A stretch of 32,916 nt of DNA from UBA9732 sp963606545. Its GTDB lineage: Bacteria > Spirochaetota > Spirochaetia > Sphaerochaetales > Sphaerochaetaceae. The notes under the pieces are model-generated. The model was not told where the DNA came from. It made no database searches and worked only from the letters and a program-made list of their open reading frames with translations. A program made the translations under genes and the position numbers. The stretch covers positions 1-32,916 of the forward strand of contig CAVCYP010000018.1 in NCBI GenBank assembly GCA_963606545.1, given 5' to 3'. The stretch's first letter is position 1; each line of letters opens with the position of its first letter. Of this stretch, positions 14,822 through 22,677 are shown one piece after another.

Positions 14822-17473
14822 ATGAAGGCCATTGAACTAGAGAAGGCGTACAATCCAAAGGCGTTTGAGGATACAATTTATAAGCAGTGGGTAGAGGATG
14901 GCAATTTTAAGCCGTCTACAGGTACGGGAAAGCCGTTTGTTATTGTCATGCCACCACCAAACGTTACCGGTATTCTGCACATGGGACATGCACTGAATAA
15001 CTCGTTGCAGGATATACTTATACGCTATTATAGAATGACCGGAAGACCTACTCTTTGGGTTCCGGGTACAGACCACGCCGGCATTGCTACGCAAAACGTT
15101 GTGGAACGCCAGTTGAAGAAAGAAGGGCTTAGACGTCAGGACATTGGACGTGAAAAGTTCTTAGAGAAGACTTGGGAGCTCAAGGAAAAGCATCACGACG
15201 TTATTGTCAGTCAGCTAAAGAAGATAGGTTGTTCCTGTGACTGGGATCATGAGCGCTTTACCATGGATGAAGGGCTTTCTAAAGCTGTTAGAGAGACGTT
15301 TGTTTCTTTGTATGACCGTGGCTTGATTTATAAGGGGCTTTACCTTGTTAACTACTGCCCGCATTGTGGCACGGCTCTTGCTGATGATGAAGTTGAGCAT
15401 CAGGAGGATTTGGGTCATCTTTATGATGTAAATTATCCGTTTGCAGATGGTAGTGGTCATATTACAGTTGCCACAACCAGACCTGAAACCATGTTTGGAG
15501 ACGTTGCAGTTGCAGTTAACCCAGATGATGAGCGCTACAAGGACCTTGTTGGTAAGATGCTCAAGCTGCCTCTGACAGACCGTGAAATTCCAATTATTGC
15601 CGATAGCTTTGTTGGTATTGAGTTTGGTACTGGTATGGTTAAGATTACGCCGGCCCATGACCCTAACGACTGGGAATGTGGTAAGCGCCACAACCTTCAG
15701 GCCATCAATATTCTCAATCCAGATGGCACTTTGAACGAGGTTTGTCCAGAAGAGTTCCGCGGACTTCCTGCGGAAGAAGCTAGAATTAAGGTTGCTGAAA
15801 AGCTTCAGGAACTTGGCTATCTTGTTAGAGTACAAGAACATAAACACGAAGTTGGTCACTGCTACAGATGCAACACAACCGTTGAGCCCTACATGAGCCA
15901 GCAGTGGTTTGTAAAGATGCGCTCTATGGCTGATAAGGCCCTTGATGCTTGGAAGAAGGGAGATTTGCACTTCTATCCAAAGCGCTGGGAAAACACCTAT
16001 TCTTCTTGGCTTGAAAACATCCGCGACTGGTGTATTAGCCGTCAGCTCTGGTGGGGCCACCGCATCCCCGTCTGGTATTGCGACGACTGTGGCGAGATGA
16101 TGGTCTCCCGCGAAGACCCAACCTGCTGCTCCAAGTGCGGCAGTAAGCACATCCACCAAGACCCCGATGTTCTGGACACTTGGTTCTCCTCTTGGCTCTG
16201 GCCGTTCAGCACCCTTGGCTGGCCTGAAGAAACCTCTGATTTTAAGAAGTTCTTCCCAACCAGCACTCTTGTAACCGGCTATGATATCATCTTCTTCTGG
16301 GTTTCCAGAATGATTATGGCTTCTTTGGAGTTTAATAACCAAGTTCCATTCTCCGATATCTATCTTACTGGCCTAGTTAGAGATAAGAAGGGCCGCAAGA
16401 TGTCTAAGAGCCTTGGAAACGGCATTGATCCGCTTGAGGTAATTGACCTTTACGGTGCAGATGCCATGAAGTTCACCATCTGCTACCTAGCAGCACAGGG
16501 CCAGGATGTTCTCATTGATATGGATTCCTTCAAGCTTGGCTCCAGATTTGCAAACAAGATTTGGAACGCAACCCGATACCTTTTGATGAACCTTGAAGGC
16601 CGTAACTTGGTTGCTATTGATGAATCTAAGTTTACTACAGTTGATAAGTGGATTTACCACAGCTTAAACGAAAACGTAAAGAAGGTTAGAACCGCAATTG
16701 AAGGCTATAAGTTCAATGATGCAGCCCAAGCCGTTTACGACTTCTTCTGGAACGATTTCTGTGATTGGTACCTTGAAGCTACAAAGCTTTCCTTGTATTC
16801 AGACGATACTGCAGAAAAGGATAGAATCGTTTCTATCTTGATGGATATCCTAGCTGAATCTATGAAGATGATGCATCCAATGCTTTCCTTTATCACAGAG
16901 GAAATCTATTCTAAGCTTCCGAATACGGAAGGCAAGGTTATATCAGCATCATATCCAGAGTACAGACAGGACAGAATTTTCCAAAATGAAGCTAATTTGA
17001 TGTACTCCTTGCAGGATGTTGTAAGAGGTATTAGAAATACTCGGGCTGAACTTGGAATTCCTGCTGATAAGAAGCTAAGAGTTGTCATTAGACCGGATTC
17101 TCAGGGGGAACTTGCTGCCTTTATGGCTTCTCAGGTTGGCCTGCTTGTTGGTTTCACCAATGCTGGTAGTATTGTGGTGGATGCAGATAATTCAATTTCT
17201 GTTGATGGTGCGTTCCCAATTGCCGGTCAGGGTTTTGAGACTTATGTTTTTGTTAAGGAAGCAATTGACGTTGATAAAGAGATTGCAAAGTTGGAGGAGG
17301 AAATTTCCAAGGCTCGCGGTCTTCTTGAAGGGGTTGAAAGAAAGCTTTCTAACGAGAAGTTCTTAAATGGTGCAAAACCTGAAGTTATTGAAAAAGAGAA
17401 GTCTAAGAAGAGAGAATTTGAAGAAAAAATCGACAAATCTCAGAAACATATTGAAGTTCTTAAGTCTTTTTAG
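14822..17473 (+). CDS. valS: valyl-tRNA synthetase
   Basis: 883 residues from ATG 14822, which has TTGGAGGT ahead of it. It charges tRNA-Val in the cytoplasm and edits misactivated threonine. Signatures: PPPNVTGILHMGHALNN (HIGH box His53-His56), the CP1 editing domain with TTRPETMFGDVAVAVN and GTGMVKITPAHDPND, a zinc-like CDDCGEMMV/CSKCGSKH insertion, DVLDTWFSSWLWPFSTLGWP and GRKMSKSLGNGIDPLEV (KMSKS Lys526-Ser530). An anticodon-binding helical domain follows, and a C-terminal coiled coil (about 815-880, rich in Glu/Lys) that contacts tRNA. Length is normal. Around 16020-16200 the codons shift to C-ending forms compared with the flanks. The 266-bp upstream region is very AT-rich; no T-box or riboswitch was seen. 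Confidence 0.97.
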   Translation: MKAIELEKAYNPKAFEDTIYKQWVEDGNFKPSTGTGKPFVIVMPPPNVTGILHMGHALNNSLQDILIRYYRMTGRPTLWVPGTDHAGIATQNVVERQLKKEGLRRQDIGREKFLEKTWELKEKHHDVIVSQLKKIGCSCDWDHERFTMDEGLSKAVRETFVSLYDRGLIYKGLYLVNYCPHCGTALADDEVEHQEDLGHLYDVNYPFADGSGHITVATTRPETMFGDVAVAVNPDDERYKDLVGKMLKLPLTDREIPIIADSFVGIEFGTGMVKITPAHDPNDWECGKRHNLQAINILNPDGTLNEVCPEEFRGLPAEEARIKVAEKLQELGYLVRVQEHKHEVGHCYRCNTTVEPYMSQQWFVKMRSMADKALDAWKKGDLHFYPKRWENTYSSWLENIRDWCISRQLWWGHRIPVWYCDDCGEMMVSREDPTCCSKCGSKHIHQDPDVLDTWFSSWLWPFSTLGWPEETSDFKKFFPTSTLVTGYDIIFFWVSRMIMASLEFNNQVPFSDIYLTGLVRDKKGRKMSKSLGNGIDPLEVIDLYGADAMKFTICYLAAQGQDVLIDMDSFKLGSRFANKIWNATRYLLMNLEGRNLVAIDESKFTTVDKWIYHSLNENVKKVRTAIEGYKFNDAAQAVYDFFWNDFCDWYLEATKLSLYSDDTAEKDRIVSILMDILAESMKMMHPMLSFITEEIYSKLPNTEGKVISASYPEYRQDRIFQNEANLMYSLQDVVRGIRNTRAELGIPADKKLRVVIRPDSQGELAAFMASQVGLLVGFTNAGSIVVDADNSISVDGAFPIAGQGFETYVFVKEAIDVDKEIAKLEEEISKARGLLEGVERKLSNEKFLNGAKPEVIEKEKSKKREFEEKIDKSQKHIEVLKSF

Positions 17474-17506
17474 GTTGTTAGTTGAGCGTTTTTTTTCTAT
17501 ATTATA

Positions 17507-17533
17507 AGTCAGGGTGTTGAGCCCTGACTTTTC
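17507..17533 (+). terminator. terminator after valS
   Basis: AGTCAGGG (17507-17514), a 7-nt loop, CCCTGACT (17522-17529), then a T-rich tract. A perfect 8-bp stem, 34 bp after the valS stop and ahead of the next gene. Confidence 0.8.
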
Positions 17534-17553
17534 TCTTTTAATGGAGGTTTCAG

Positions 17554-18585
17554 TTGAAAAAGTTTTTATATGTTTTACTTATATTAATTTTATGTCTTGC
17601 TTCCTGTACTACAGCTAAAGTTACCAAAGAACCTGAAGTGATTTATGATGAGACTCAGGTGGTGACTACTGAAGTTGAAGTTGATAGCGAGACTTTAAAA
17701 GATGAGACTAATTCTTCTACTGACGTCATAGTTGATTCTTCAGAGGAGGAGGTTTTGGTTGAAGATGCTTCTGTTGAGGTTGTTTCAGATGAAGAAGTTC
17801 CAGCTGATGGGATTACTTCTGAAGAGCTTCCTTTAGAGGAAAGTGCTTCTGAAGTGATTACTTCTGAAGGGTTCGCATCAGAGGAGATTGCTTCTGAAAA
17901 TCTTACATCTGAAGAGTTTGCTTCAGAGGAGATTTTTTCTGAAGAGCTTACATCTGAAGAGTTTGCTTCTGAGGAGCTTGCTTCTGAGGAGATTGCTTCT
18001 GAAGAGAGTTTACAAGAGGAAGCTCCCGTAGAAGAAATTTCAACTGAAGAGACTCCAGTTGAGGAGCTTGCAAGTGAAGACCTTCCAGCTCAGAACGTTG
18101 AAGAAGTTTCTGAGCCTGTTACTGAAGCTGAAGTTAGTTTGGATTCCTCTGTTACTACTAATGGTAGTGCAAATCTTCCTGCTGAAGTTGTTGTTAATCC
18201 AGTTCCAGCTAAATTTGTTGATAAAGTAGTCTATTACGCTAAATACTATGGTAATATAGTTTTAGCTTATGTTAAAGCCAATGTTTTATTCTCGTTAGGA
18301 CTACTAACAATGGCTATTGGAATCATCATGTTGTTTGTTGATTTGATTAAGTTTATTGTAAAATCAATTAAATCCAATAAAGACGAAGAAGAAATGGAAA
18401 TTGAAGAACCAGAAATCAATAAGGCAAACATTTATCATCCACTAACAAATGCAAAAACTTATGAAGCACCAAAGACTAGTACAGTCTTTAATGATGCAGA
18501 TTCTGCTGAATCTGATGAAGAATCCAGAAAGTTCCAATCTGAAGATGATTTCTTAAAGAGTCTTCTTGCTGATGAAGATCTCTGA
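17554..18585 (+). CDS. Glu/Ser-repeat lipoprotein with internal membrane segment
   Basis: 343 residues, TTG start with GGAGG ahead of it. The signal MKKFLYVLLILILCLASC has a lipobox (LASC, Cys18). Residues about 25-200 are acidic and low-complexity; 17812-18009 encodes a 5-residue repeat (A/T)-S-E-E-(I/L/F), about 13 copies. A hydrophobic helix follows (FSLGLLTMAIGIIMLFVDLI, about 246-268), then a basic turn and an acidic tail of about 70 residues. If read literally, the lipid anchor and the membrane helix lie on opposite sides of a long extended acidic region, so the protein could bridge outer and inner membrane; this is inference. I recognise no named domain. The gene is flanked by strong terminators and is probably monocistronic. 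Confidence 0.75.
   Translation: MKKFLYVLLILILCLASCTTAKVTKEPEVIYDETQVVTTEVEVDSETLKDETNSSTDVIVDSSEEEVLVEDASVEVVSDEEVPADGITSEELPLEESASEVITSEGFASEEIASENLTSEEFASEEIFSEELTSEEFASEELASEEIASEESLQEEAPVEEISTEETPVEELASEDLPAQNVEEVSEPVTEAEVSLDSSVTTNGSANLPAEVVVNPVPAKFVDKVVYYAKYYGNIVLAYVKANVLFSLGLLTMAIGIIMLFVDLIKFIVKSIKSNKDEEEMEIEEPEINKANIYHPLTNAKTYEAPKTSTVFNDADSAESDEESRKFQSEDDFLKSLLADEDL
17812..18009 (+). repeat. 15-bp (5-residue) coding repeat, about 13 units
   Basis: Units encode (A/T)SEE(I/L/F) with variants such as ASENL and TSEGF. The period is exactly 15 bp, so changes in unit number keep the frame. Such repeats vary in length between strains through slippage. Confidence 0.85.
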
Positions 18586-18607
18586 TTTATTAATTTATCT
18601 AATTTTG

Positions 18608-18635
18608 TGGCCCGCTTTCGCGGGTCATTTTTTTT
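18608..18635 (+). terminator. terminator after the Glu/Ser-repeat lipoprotein
   Basis: TGGCCCGC (18608-18615), loop TTTC, GCGGGTCA (18620-18627), then eight T. An 8-bp stem, placed 23 bp after the stop and just before the end of the convergent buk gene. Confidence 0.85.
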
Positions 18636-18639
18636 ACTT

Positions 18640-19749
18640 TTAATAGACTGTGGTATCCCAAGGAAATCCTGTGAATACGTCCTTAGGGACGTAGGTTTTT
18701 GGCTGAGTTTTCCCTTCTAGATAGTCACATACCGCCCACGCCATGGCTTCTTGTTCAACCTCACCAGGATAGGTTGTAATTGGCGCAATGAACGAGCAGT
18801 GTTCTGTAATATAATCCACAATTTCTTGATAACGCACAAGGCCACCCGTGAGAATAATGTTATCAACCTTGCCTTTAAGAACGGTAGCCATTTGACCAAT
18901 GCACTTTGAAATTTGATAAAGCATTGCCTCCCAAATTAGCATTGCTTGAGGCTCTTTTTTCTGTACCATTTCATAGACTTTTTTAGTATCTGATGTTCCA
19001 AAGTAGGAAATATATCCGCCACTATGAGAGCATAAAGCCCTAATTTCCTCAGTTGTGTGCCCATTTTCAAGGTATCTGACTACTTCTAGGACTGGGATGG
19101 AACCAATCCTTGTTGGGGTAAAAGGACCATCTCCACCGGCGCCTTCTGTGCAATCAATCATTTTACCGTGTTGATGAGCTCCAACCGTTATTCCTCCATC
19201 AATATGGGCAATAATAAAATTACAGTCTTCAAGTTTTTTCCCAAGCTTGTTGGCGTGAAGCTGTGCAATAGCTTTTTGGTTTAAAGCATGAGACTGAGGT
19301 CTTCTGTATAACCCTTTTATGCCTGTAATTCTTGCTACCTCTTGTAATTCATCCATATTTGTAGGATTTAATGTAAAAGCTGGTTTGTTATATTCTTGCG
19401 AAAGCTCATAGGCAATCATTACTCCCAATTTGGCTGCATGATCGGTTTTTGCGACTTCGTTTTTGGTGTCTAGGTAGAGTGTATTGTCGACTATTGTAAG
19501 GCCGCCGGTTTGGGTATGAGCGGACCCTCCACGACCAACAATTATATCTATATCTTGCATAGAGATATTATGTTCTAAAAGTATATTTTGAGTAACTTCT
19601 TTTCTATATTGAAGTTGGTCGTTGGTGGTCTTGAAGGAGAGCATAAGTGGTGCGTCGTGAAAGACGGATTGTGTGAAAAGGGGCTCTCTATTGTTAAAAA
19701 CACTGATTTTTGTTGAGGTTGAACCTGGATTGATTACAAGAATTTTCAT
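18640..19749 (-). CDS. buk: butyrate kinase
   Basis: 369 residues from the ATG at 19749, chosen because the family motif KILVINPGSTSTKISVF starts there; an in-frame extension to 19821 would cross the divergent gene. The enzyme makes ATP and butyrate (or a branched analogue) from the acyl phosphate. Other ASKHA-family motifs are IVGRGGSAHTQTGG, FTLNPTNMDELQ, ARITGIKGLYRRPQSHALNQ, FIIAHIDGGITVGAHQHGK and IILTGGLVRYQEIVDYI. Length fits Buk (about 355) and not acetate kinase. The usual partner phosphotransbutyrylase (ptb) is not adjacent. The 46-bp gap to the divergent HAD gene must hold both promoters. No clear ribosome binding site precedes the ATG. Confidence 0.93.
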   Translation of the reverse strand: MKILVINPGSTSTKISVFNNREPLFTQSVFHDAPLMLSFKTTNDQLQYRKEVTQNILLEHNISMQDIDIIVGRGGSAHTQTGGLTIVDNTLYLDTKNEVAKTDHAAKLGVMIAYELSQEYNKPAFTLNPTNMDELQEVARITGIKGLYRRPQSHALNQKAIAQLHANKLGKKLEDCNFIIAHIDGGITVGAHQHGKMIDCTEGAGGDGPFTPTRIGSIPVLEVVRYLENGHTTEEIRALCSHSGGYISYFGTSDTKKVYEMVQKKEPQAMLIWEAMLYQISKCIGQMATVLKGKVDNIILTGGLVRYQEIVDYITEHCSFIAPITTYPGEVEQEAMAWAVCDYLEGKTQPKTYVPKDVFTGFPWDTTVY

Positions 19750-19795
19750 GTTTCGTATTGTGGCACAAAAGCAAAAAATTATATACCATAAAACT

Positions 19796-20404
19796 ATGAT
19801 ACGTAATCTAATTTTTGACATGGGAAATGTTATTGTTTTCTGGACTCCTGATTCTATTATGGATGATATGCATATTGTAGATCCTCAAGAAAGAGCTCTT
19901 CTTAAGCGCGATGTTTTTGGCTCCAAAGAATGGCCTCTATTAGACTGGGGAAAATTCACGGGTCCTGAGGCAGAAAAACTCTTTTGCAGTAGAACTCCCA
20001 AAGAGTACTGGCCTCATATTCACCATGCCTTAGATTGGTTTGATATCATTAGACCTGTTCCTGGAATGACTGATTATCTTAAGCAAAAGAAGGCGGAAGG
20101 TTATAGACTTTTCTTACTTTCCAACGCTCCAGATTATGTTTATGATCATGCTTGCCAAATTCCTGGTTTGCAGTATATGGATGGTATTATCATCTCTGGA
20201 CGCGAAAAATTACTTAAGCCTATGCCTGAAATTTATCAGCTTGTTTTAAATAGATATAATTTAAAAGCTGACGAATCTCTTTTTATAGATGATCTTGCTC
20301 TTAATTGTGCTGGAGCTCTTATGCAGGGCATGGATTCTCTTATTTTCCATGGCAATCCACAGGAAATTGAAGATTATTTATGCCAAAAAGCTATTAATAA
20401 ATAA
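19796..20404 (+). CDS. HAD-superfamily hydrolase (YihX-like)
   Basis: 202 residues from ATG 19796, chosen because motif I follows at once: IFDMGNVIVFW. The DxGNV form rather than DxDxT is typical of the YihX/epoxide-hydrolase-like HAD group (HAD-IA variant). Motif II is LFLLSNAPD, the Lys region is GREKLLKPMPEIY, and motif III is SLFIDDLALN. A helical cap occupies about residues 15-90. It probably dephosphorylates a small sugar or nucleotide phosphate in the cytoplasm; substrate not readable. It is divergent from buk. The downstream 258 bp up to parA is AT-rich and holds a 15-bp inverted repeat pair. Confidence 0.88.
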   Translation: MIRNLIFDMGNVIVFWTPDSIMDDMHIVDPQERALLKRDVFGSKEWPLLDWGKFTGPEAEKLFCSRTPKEYWPHIHHALDWFDIIRPVPGMTDYLKQKKAEGYRLFLLSNAPDYVYDHACQIPGLQYMDGIIISGREKLLKPMPEIYQLVLNRYNLKADESLFIDDLALNCAGALMQGMDSLIFHGNPQEIEDYLCQKAINK

Positions 20405-20430
20405 TATCTAAGCTGTAATACTTTTATATT

Positions 20431-20521
20431 AAAGTTATATAATTTTTCTATTTTATTTATATTAGTTTTGAGGGTACGCGTCTTTAATGTTGCATTTTTA
20501 ATATTTAAATTATATAACTTT
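20431..20521. repeat. pair of 15-bp inverted sites upstream of parA
   Basis: AAAGTTATATAATTT (20431-20445) and its exact reverse complement (20507-20521) with 61 bp between. A 13-bp match to the second occurs after the partner gene at 21860-21872, and a 12-bp match to the first at 23919-23930 next to the gap. Possible partition (parS-like) or operator sites; the motif is AT-rich and a shorter form also occurs near 14670, so chance contributes. Confidence 0.5.
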
Positions 20522-20617
20522 TCTATGAAAATCCTACAAATATAGTATTGTTATTCTTATTTTTGCTTTTAAAAAAATATCAAATATAAATTAAACATAA
20601 ATTAAAACACAAAAGTC

Positions 20618-20646
20618 TTGTATCGTTGTTGTGTATGGTATATACT
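20618..20646 (+). promoter_or_regulatory. candidate promoter for parA and its partner
   Basis: TTGTAT (20618-20623), a 17-bp spacer, TATACT (20641-20646). The expected start of transcription is about 10 nt before the parA ATG, so the leader would be very short with only AGGT as ribosome binding site. Confidence 0.45.
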
Positions 20647-20662
20647 GATTTACAGGTGTTTT

Positions 20663-21424
20663 ATGGCTAAAACGATTGCATTTCATCTCCAAAAAGGCGG
20701 TGTTGGAAAAACTACTATCTCTGGTACTCTAGCTTGTCAGTCTGCTATGGATGGCTTCAGAACTCTAATTATCGATGTTGACCCGCAGGGTAATTCATCG
20801 TCTTGGTTCTTAAAGCGTACCCCTAAGTATGAGCTCGCTGACGTGGTACAGGGTAGATGTTATATCAAGGATGCAATTGTTCCTGTTGATCAAGTTCCTA
20901 ATCTTTACTTGTTACCTACTTTTGGAATTGGTGGCGTACTTAAAAACTACAGTGAGACAAAGCTTGCTGAGGAGCCTTATGTCCTTCAGGATTTGATTAC
21001 TGAGCTTTCAAAGGATTTTGATCATATTATTTTGGATTTATCCCCAGGTTTAGGACGGCTTGAAAGAGCTGCAATTATTGCCAGTGATGAGGTCATCACA
21101 CCTATGACTCCTGAAGTTTTCAGTTTGGATGGTCTTGAAATCTTCATTGATGAGCTTAAAAGGCTTAAAAAGAATCTTAGAAGTCAGGTTAAGCACTCAA
21201 GGGTCATAATTAATTCCTACGATGAACGTATAAAACAACATAGAGATATTTTGAAGGCGGCTCAGGAAGGGTCGTTTGAAGTTTATAAAATCCCTGTAGA
21301 TCCAGTATTTAGAAAAGCTCAAGAAGCCTCTATGGCTCCACAACTTTATAAAGAACGTGGCAGGGGACTAAAAGATAAAACTATTGAAGCTATTAATAGC
21401 CTTGAGAGCGTTATCTGGGACTAA
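20663..21424 (+). CDS. ParA/Soj-family partition ATPase
   Basis: 253 residues from ATG 20663; earlier in-frame codons overlap the promoter. A deviant Walker A box KGGVGKTT (signature Lys at the first K) follows MAKTIAFHLQ. Walker A' is DVDPQGNSSSWF, Walker B is HIILDLSPGLG, and a late VIINSYDER/PVDPVFRKAQEAS is the usual ParA end. There is no N-terminal DNA-binding domain, so this is the small type Ib/Soj form. It would form a DNA-bound ATP dimer and move a cargo bound by its partner, the small protein encoded 17 bp downstream. Surrounding pseudogenes and repeats suggest a plasmid or integrated element rather than the main chromosomal parAB. Confidence 0.92.
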   Translation: MAKTIAFHLQKGGVGKTTISGTLACQSAMDGFRTLIIDVDPQGNSSSWFLKRTPKYELADVVQGRCYIKDAIVPVDQVPNLYLLPTFGIGGVLKNYSETKLAEEPYVLQDLITELSKDFDHIILDLSPGLGRLERAAIIASDEVITPMTPEVFSLDGLEIFIDELKRLKKNLRSQVKHSRVIINSYDERIKQHRDILKAAQEGSFEVYKIPVDPVFRKAQEASMAPQLYKERGRGLKDKTIEAINSLESVIWD

Positions 21425-21441
21425 CGTAGGAGATTGAAGTT

Positions 21442-21687
21442 ATGGCACTTAAAAGAAATCCAGATGAATCATCTATTTTTGAAGAATCAGTGAGCTCAAA
21501 GGCAAAGCAACTTTTCAATAGTGAGTCTGTTCGCAAAAAGGAGAACAAGATTCTTACTACTTTCTCCATTGAACCTTCTTTTAAAAAAGAGCTTGAAGAA
21601 GAATTCTCAGAGCTTGGTCTGGGCTGGGCAGCTGGCATCAGATTTGCACTTAAAGAGTTCTCAAAAAAATATAAAAAAGAAAATTAA
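21442..21687 (+). CDS. small ribbon-helix-helix-like partner of ParA
   Basis: 81 residues, charged, with AGGAG ahead of the ATG. The N-terminal half (ALKRNPDESSIFEESVSSKA) is flexible and polar. The C-terminal half TTFSIEPSFKKELEEEFSEL, then GWAAGIRFALKEFSKKYK, has the shape of one beta strand plus two helices found in ribbon-helix-helix DNA-binding proteins. This size and position fit the small centromere-binding partners of type Ib ParA proteins. Binding sites could be the 15-bp inverted elements around the operon. The sequence is not recognisable as a named family; the function is inferred from context. Confidence 0.65.
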   Translation: MALKRNPDESSIFEESVSSKAKQLFNSESVRKKENKILTTFSIEPSFKKELEEEFSELGLGWAAGIRFALKEFSKKYKKEN

Positions 21688-21973
21688 TTTTGTATTGTTT
21701 GTATATTATTTATCTATAATTATTATATAAGAATTGTATTTTATTTTTTGTTTTTGTTTTAAATCTATTCATTTGTTGTTTAGCTATTATTTATTTAATA
21801 TTTAATTGTTGTATTAGTTAATCATTAAAATCCTATTAAAATTGTATTAAACCTATTTAAAATTATATAACTATTATATTGTATTTTATTAATTTCCATT
21901 ATTAAGATTTTTCAAAAACCTCTTTAAATTACACTTTCAGAAATGAGCATGGTTTACCAGTGTTAGAAAGAAA
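21688..21973. other. extremely AT-rich non-coding stretch
   Basis: About 286 bp with no credible ORF, tRNA or terminator. TTGTATT occurs five times, and an AAATTATATAACT element lies at 21860-21872. The composition would melt easily, so a replication- or partition-related role is possible, but no DnaA-box series was seen. Confidence 0.5.
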
Positions 21974-22412
21974 ATGGGGAAGGTGGATTTGCTTCCACGA
22001 AACTTCACGCCGGCTGTGCAGAAGAAGAGGCTTAGAAGGCTTCTTAGTAGGTATCGGGTTTTTAGAAAACTGTTTAAGTTAATTGATATCAAGACCGGTA
22101 AAGCTAAGGAGAAGGGACTATATTCCCAGTGGATTTCTAAGAGCGATGAAGAGAACATTGAGACGTGCTATGATGTTGTCAGCAAAGAAGATAGAGGGGC
22201 AGGCTACAACTTATGCACTAAACAAGAAGGGCAAGTTGGGAGTGTATTCTCATAACTTTAAGGTAAACGATGGAGCTTGGGCTGAGTATGCAAGTCAGGT
22301 TGACATGGAGGTTCTGCTTAAAAAGGTTTGCAAAGAGCTTGAGGTTCAAGGTATTGCCATACAAGGCGAGCTTATCGGGCCGGGTATTCAGTGTAATCAG
22401 CCAGCTTATTAG
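21974..22412 (+). pseudogene. broken RNA ligase (Rnl/DRB0094-type nucleotidyltransferase)
   Basis: Two overlapping frames hold consecutive parts of one protein. The first frame (21974 to about 22185) gives MGKVDLLPRNFTPAVQKKRL and later LYSQWISKSDEENIETCYDV. The second frame (about 22185-22412) gives KKIEGQATTYALNKKG, VYSHNFKV and AIQGELIGPGIQCN. KIEG with a Lys is the nucleotidyltransferase motif I, and QGELIGPGIQ is the late motif of ATP-dependent RNA ligases that repair RNA breaks. The expected strand between CYDVVSK and motif I is missing, so a small deletion with frameshift occurred near 22170-22190. The protein also stops early after QCNQPAY. An ordinary sequencing error could explain the frameshift but not both faults. 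Confidence 0.75.
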
Positions 22413-22496
22413 TATTCCAACTGTACCTTACAAGGGAAAAGGAAAGCTGATGTGGGAAAAGAAGCTAGTTGAGTGAGATAATTAAGTGACAGATTA

Positions 22497-22628
22497 AGGG
22501 ATACGTATAGGGACATATATAGGGATGCGTATGGGGACATATATAGGGACTCATATGGGGACAGGTATGGGGACATATATAGGGACATTTGTTGGGATGT
22601 GTATGGGGACATTTGTAGGGACATTTGT
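22497..22628. repeat. 12-bp minisatellite, 11 units
   Basis: Eleven consecutive 12-bp units of the form (A/G/T)GGGAynnnnaT, for example AGGGACATATAT, with point variants. The total is 132 bp. On the minus strand it lies in an open frame reading MSLYMSPY-type repeats, on the plus strand in broken frames. It lies between the RNA ligase pseudogene and the convergent nuclease-like gene. Confidence 0.9.
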
Positions 22629-22677
22629 AGCTAATTAAACTCATACGCCTTTTGTATTAAAATAATATGTAAATTAT

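Noticed and set aside
15215..16342. Long minus-strand open frame inside valS
   Set aside because: It mirrors a conserved synthetase gene in an antisense frame; codon bias of valS keeps it open. No motifs or start signals.
20405..20662. tRNA or small RNA gene in the AT-rich space before parA
   Set aside because: No cloverleaf, no GC-rich stem and no terminator; only the inverted 15-bp pair and the promoter are supported.
22409..22624. Minus-strand 71-codon frame of MSLYMSPY repeats
   Set aside because: It is produced by the 12-bp minisatellite; no ribosome binding site, and the frame is explained by the period being a multiple of three.
22497..22628. CRISPR array
   Set aside because: The repeats are contiguous 12-bp units without unique spacers, and no cas gene is present in the window.
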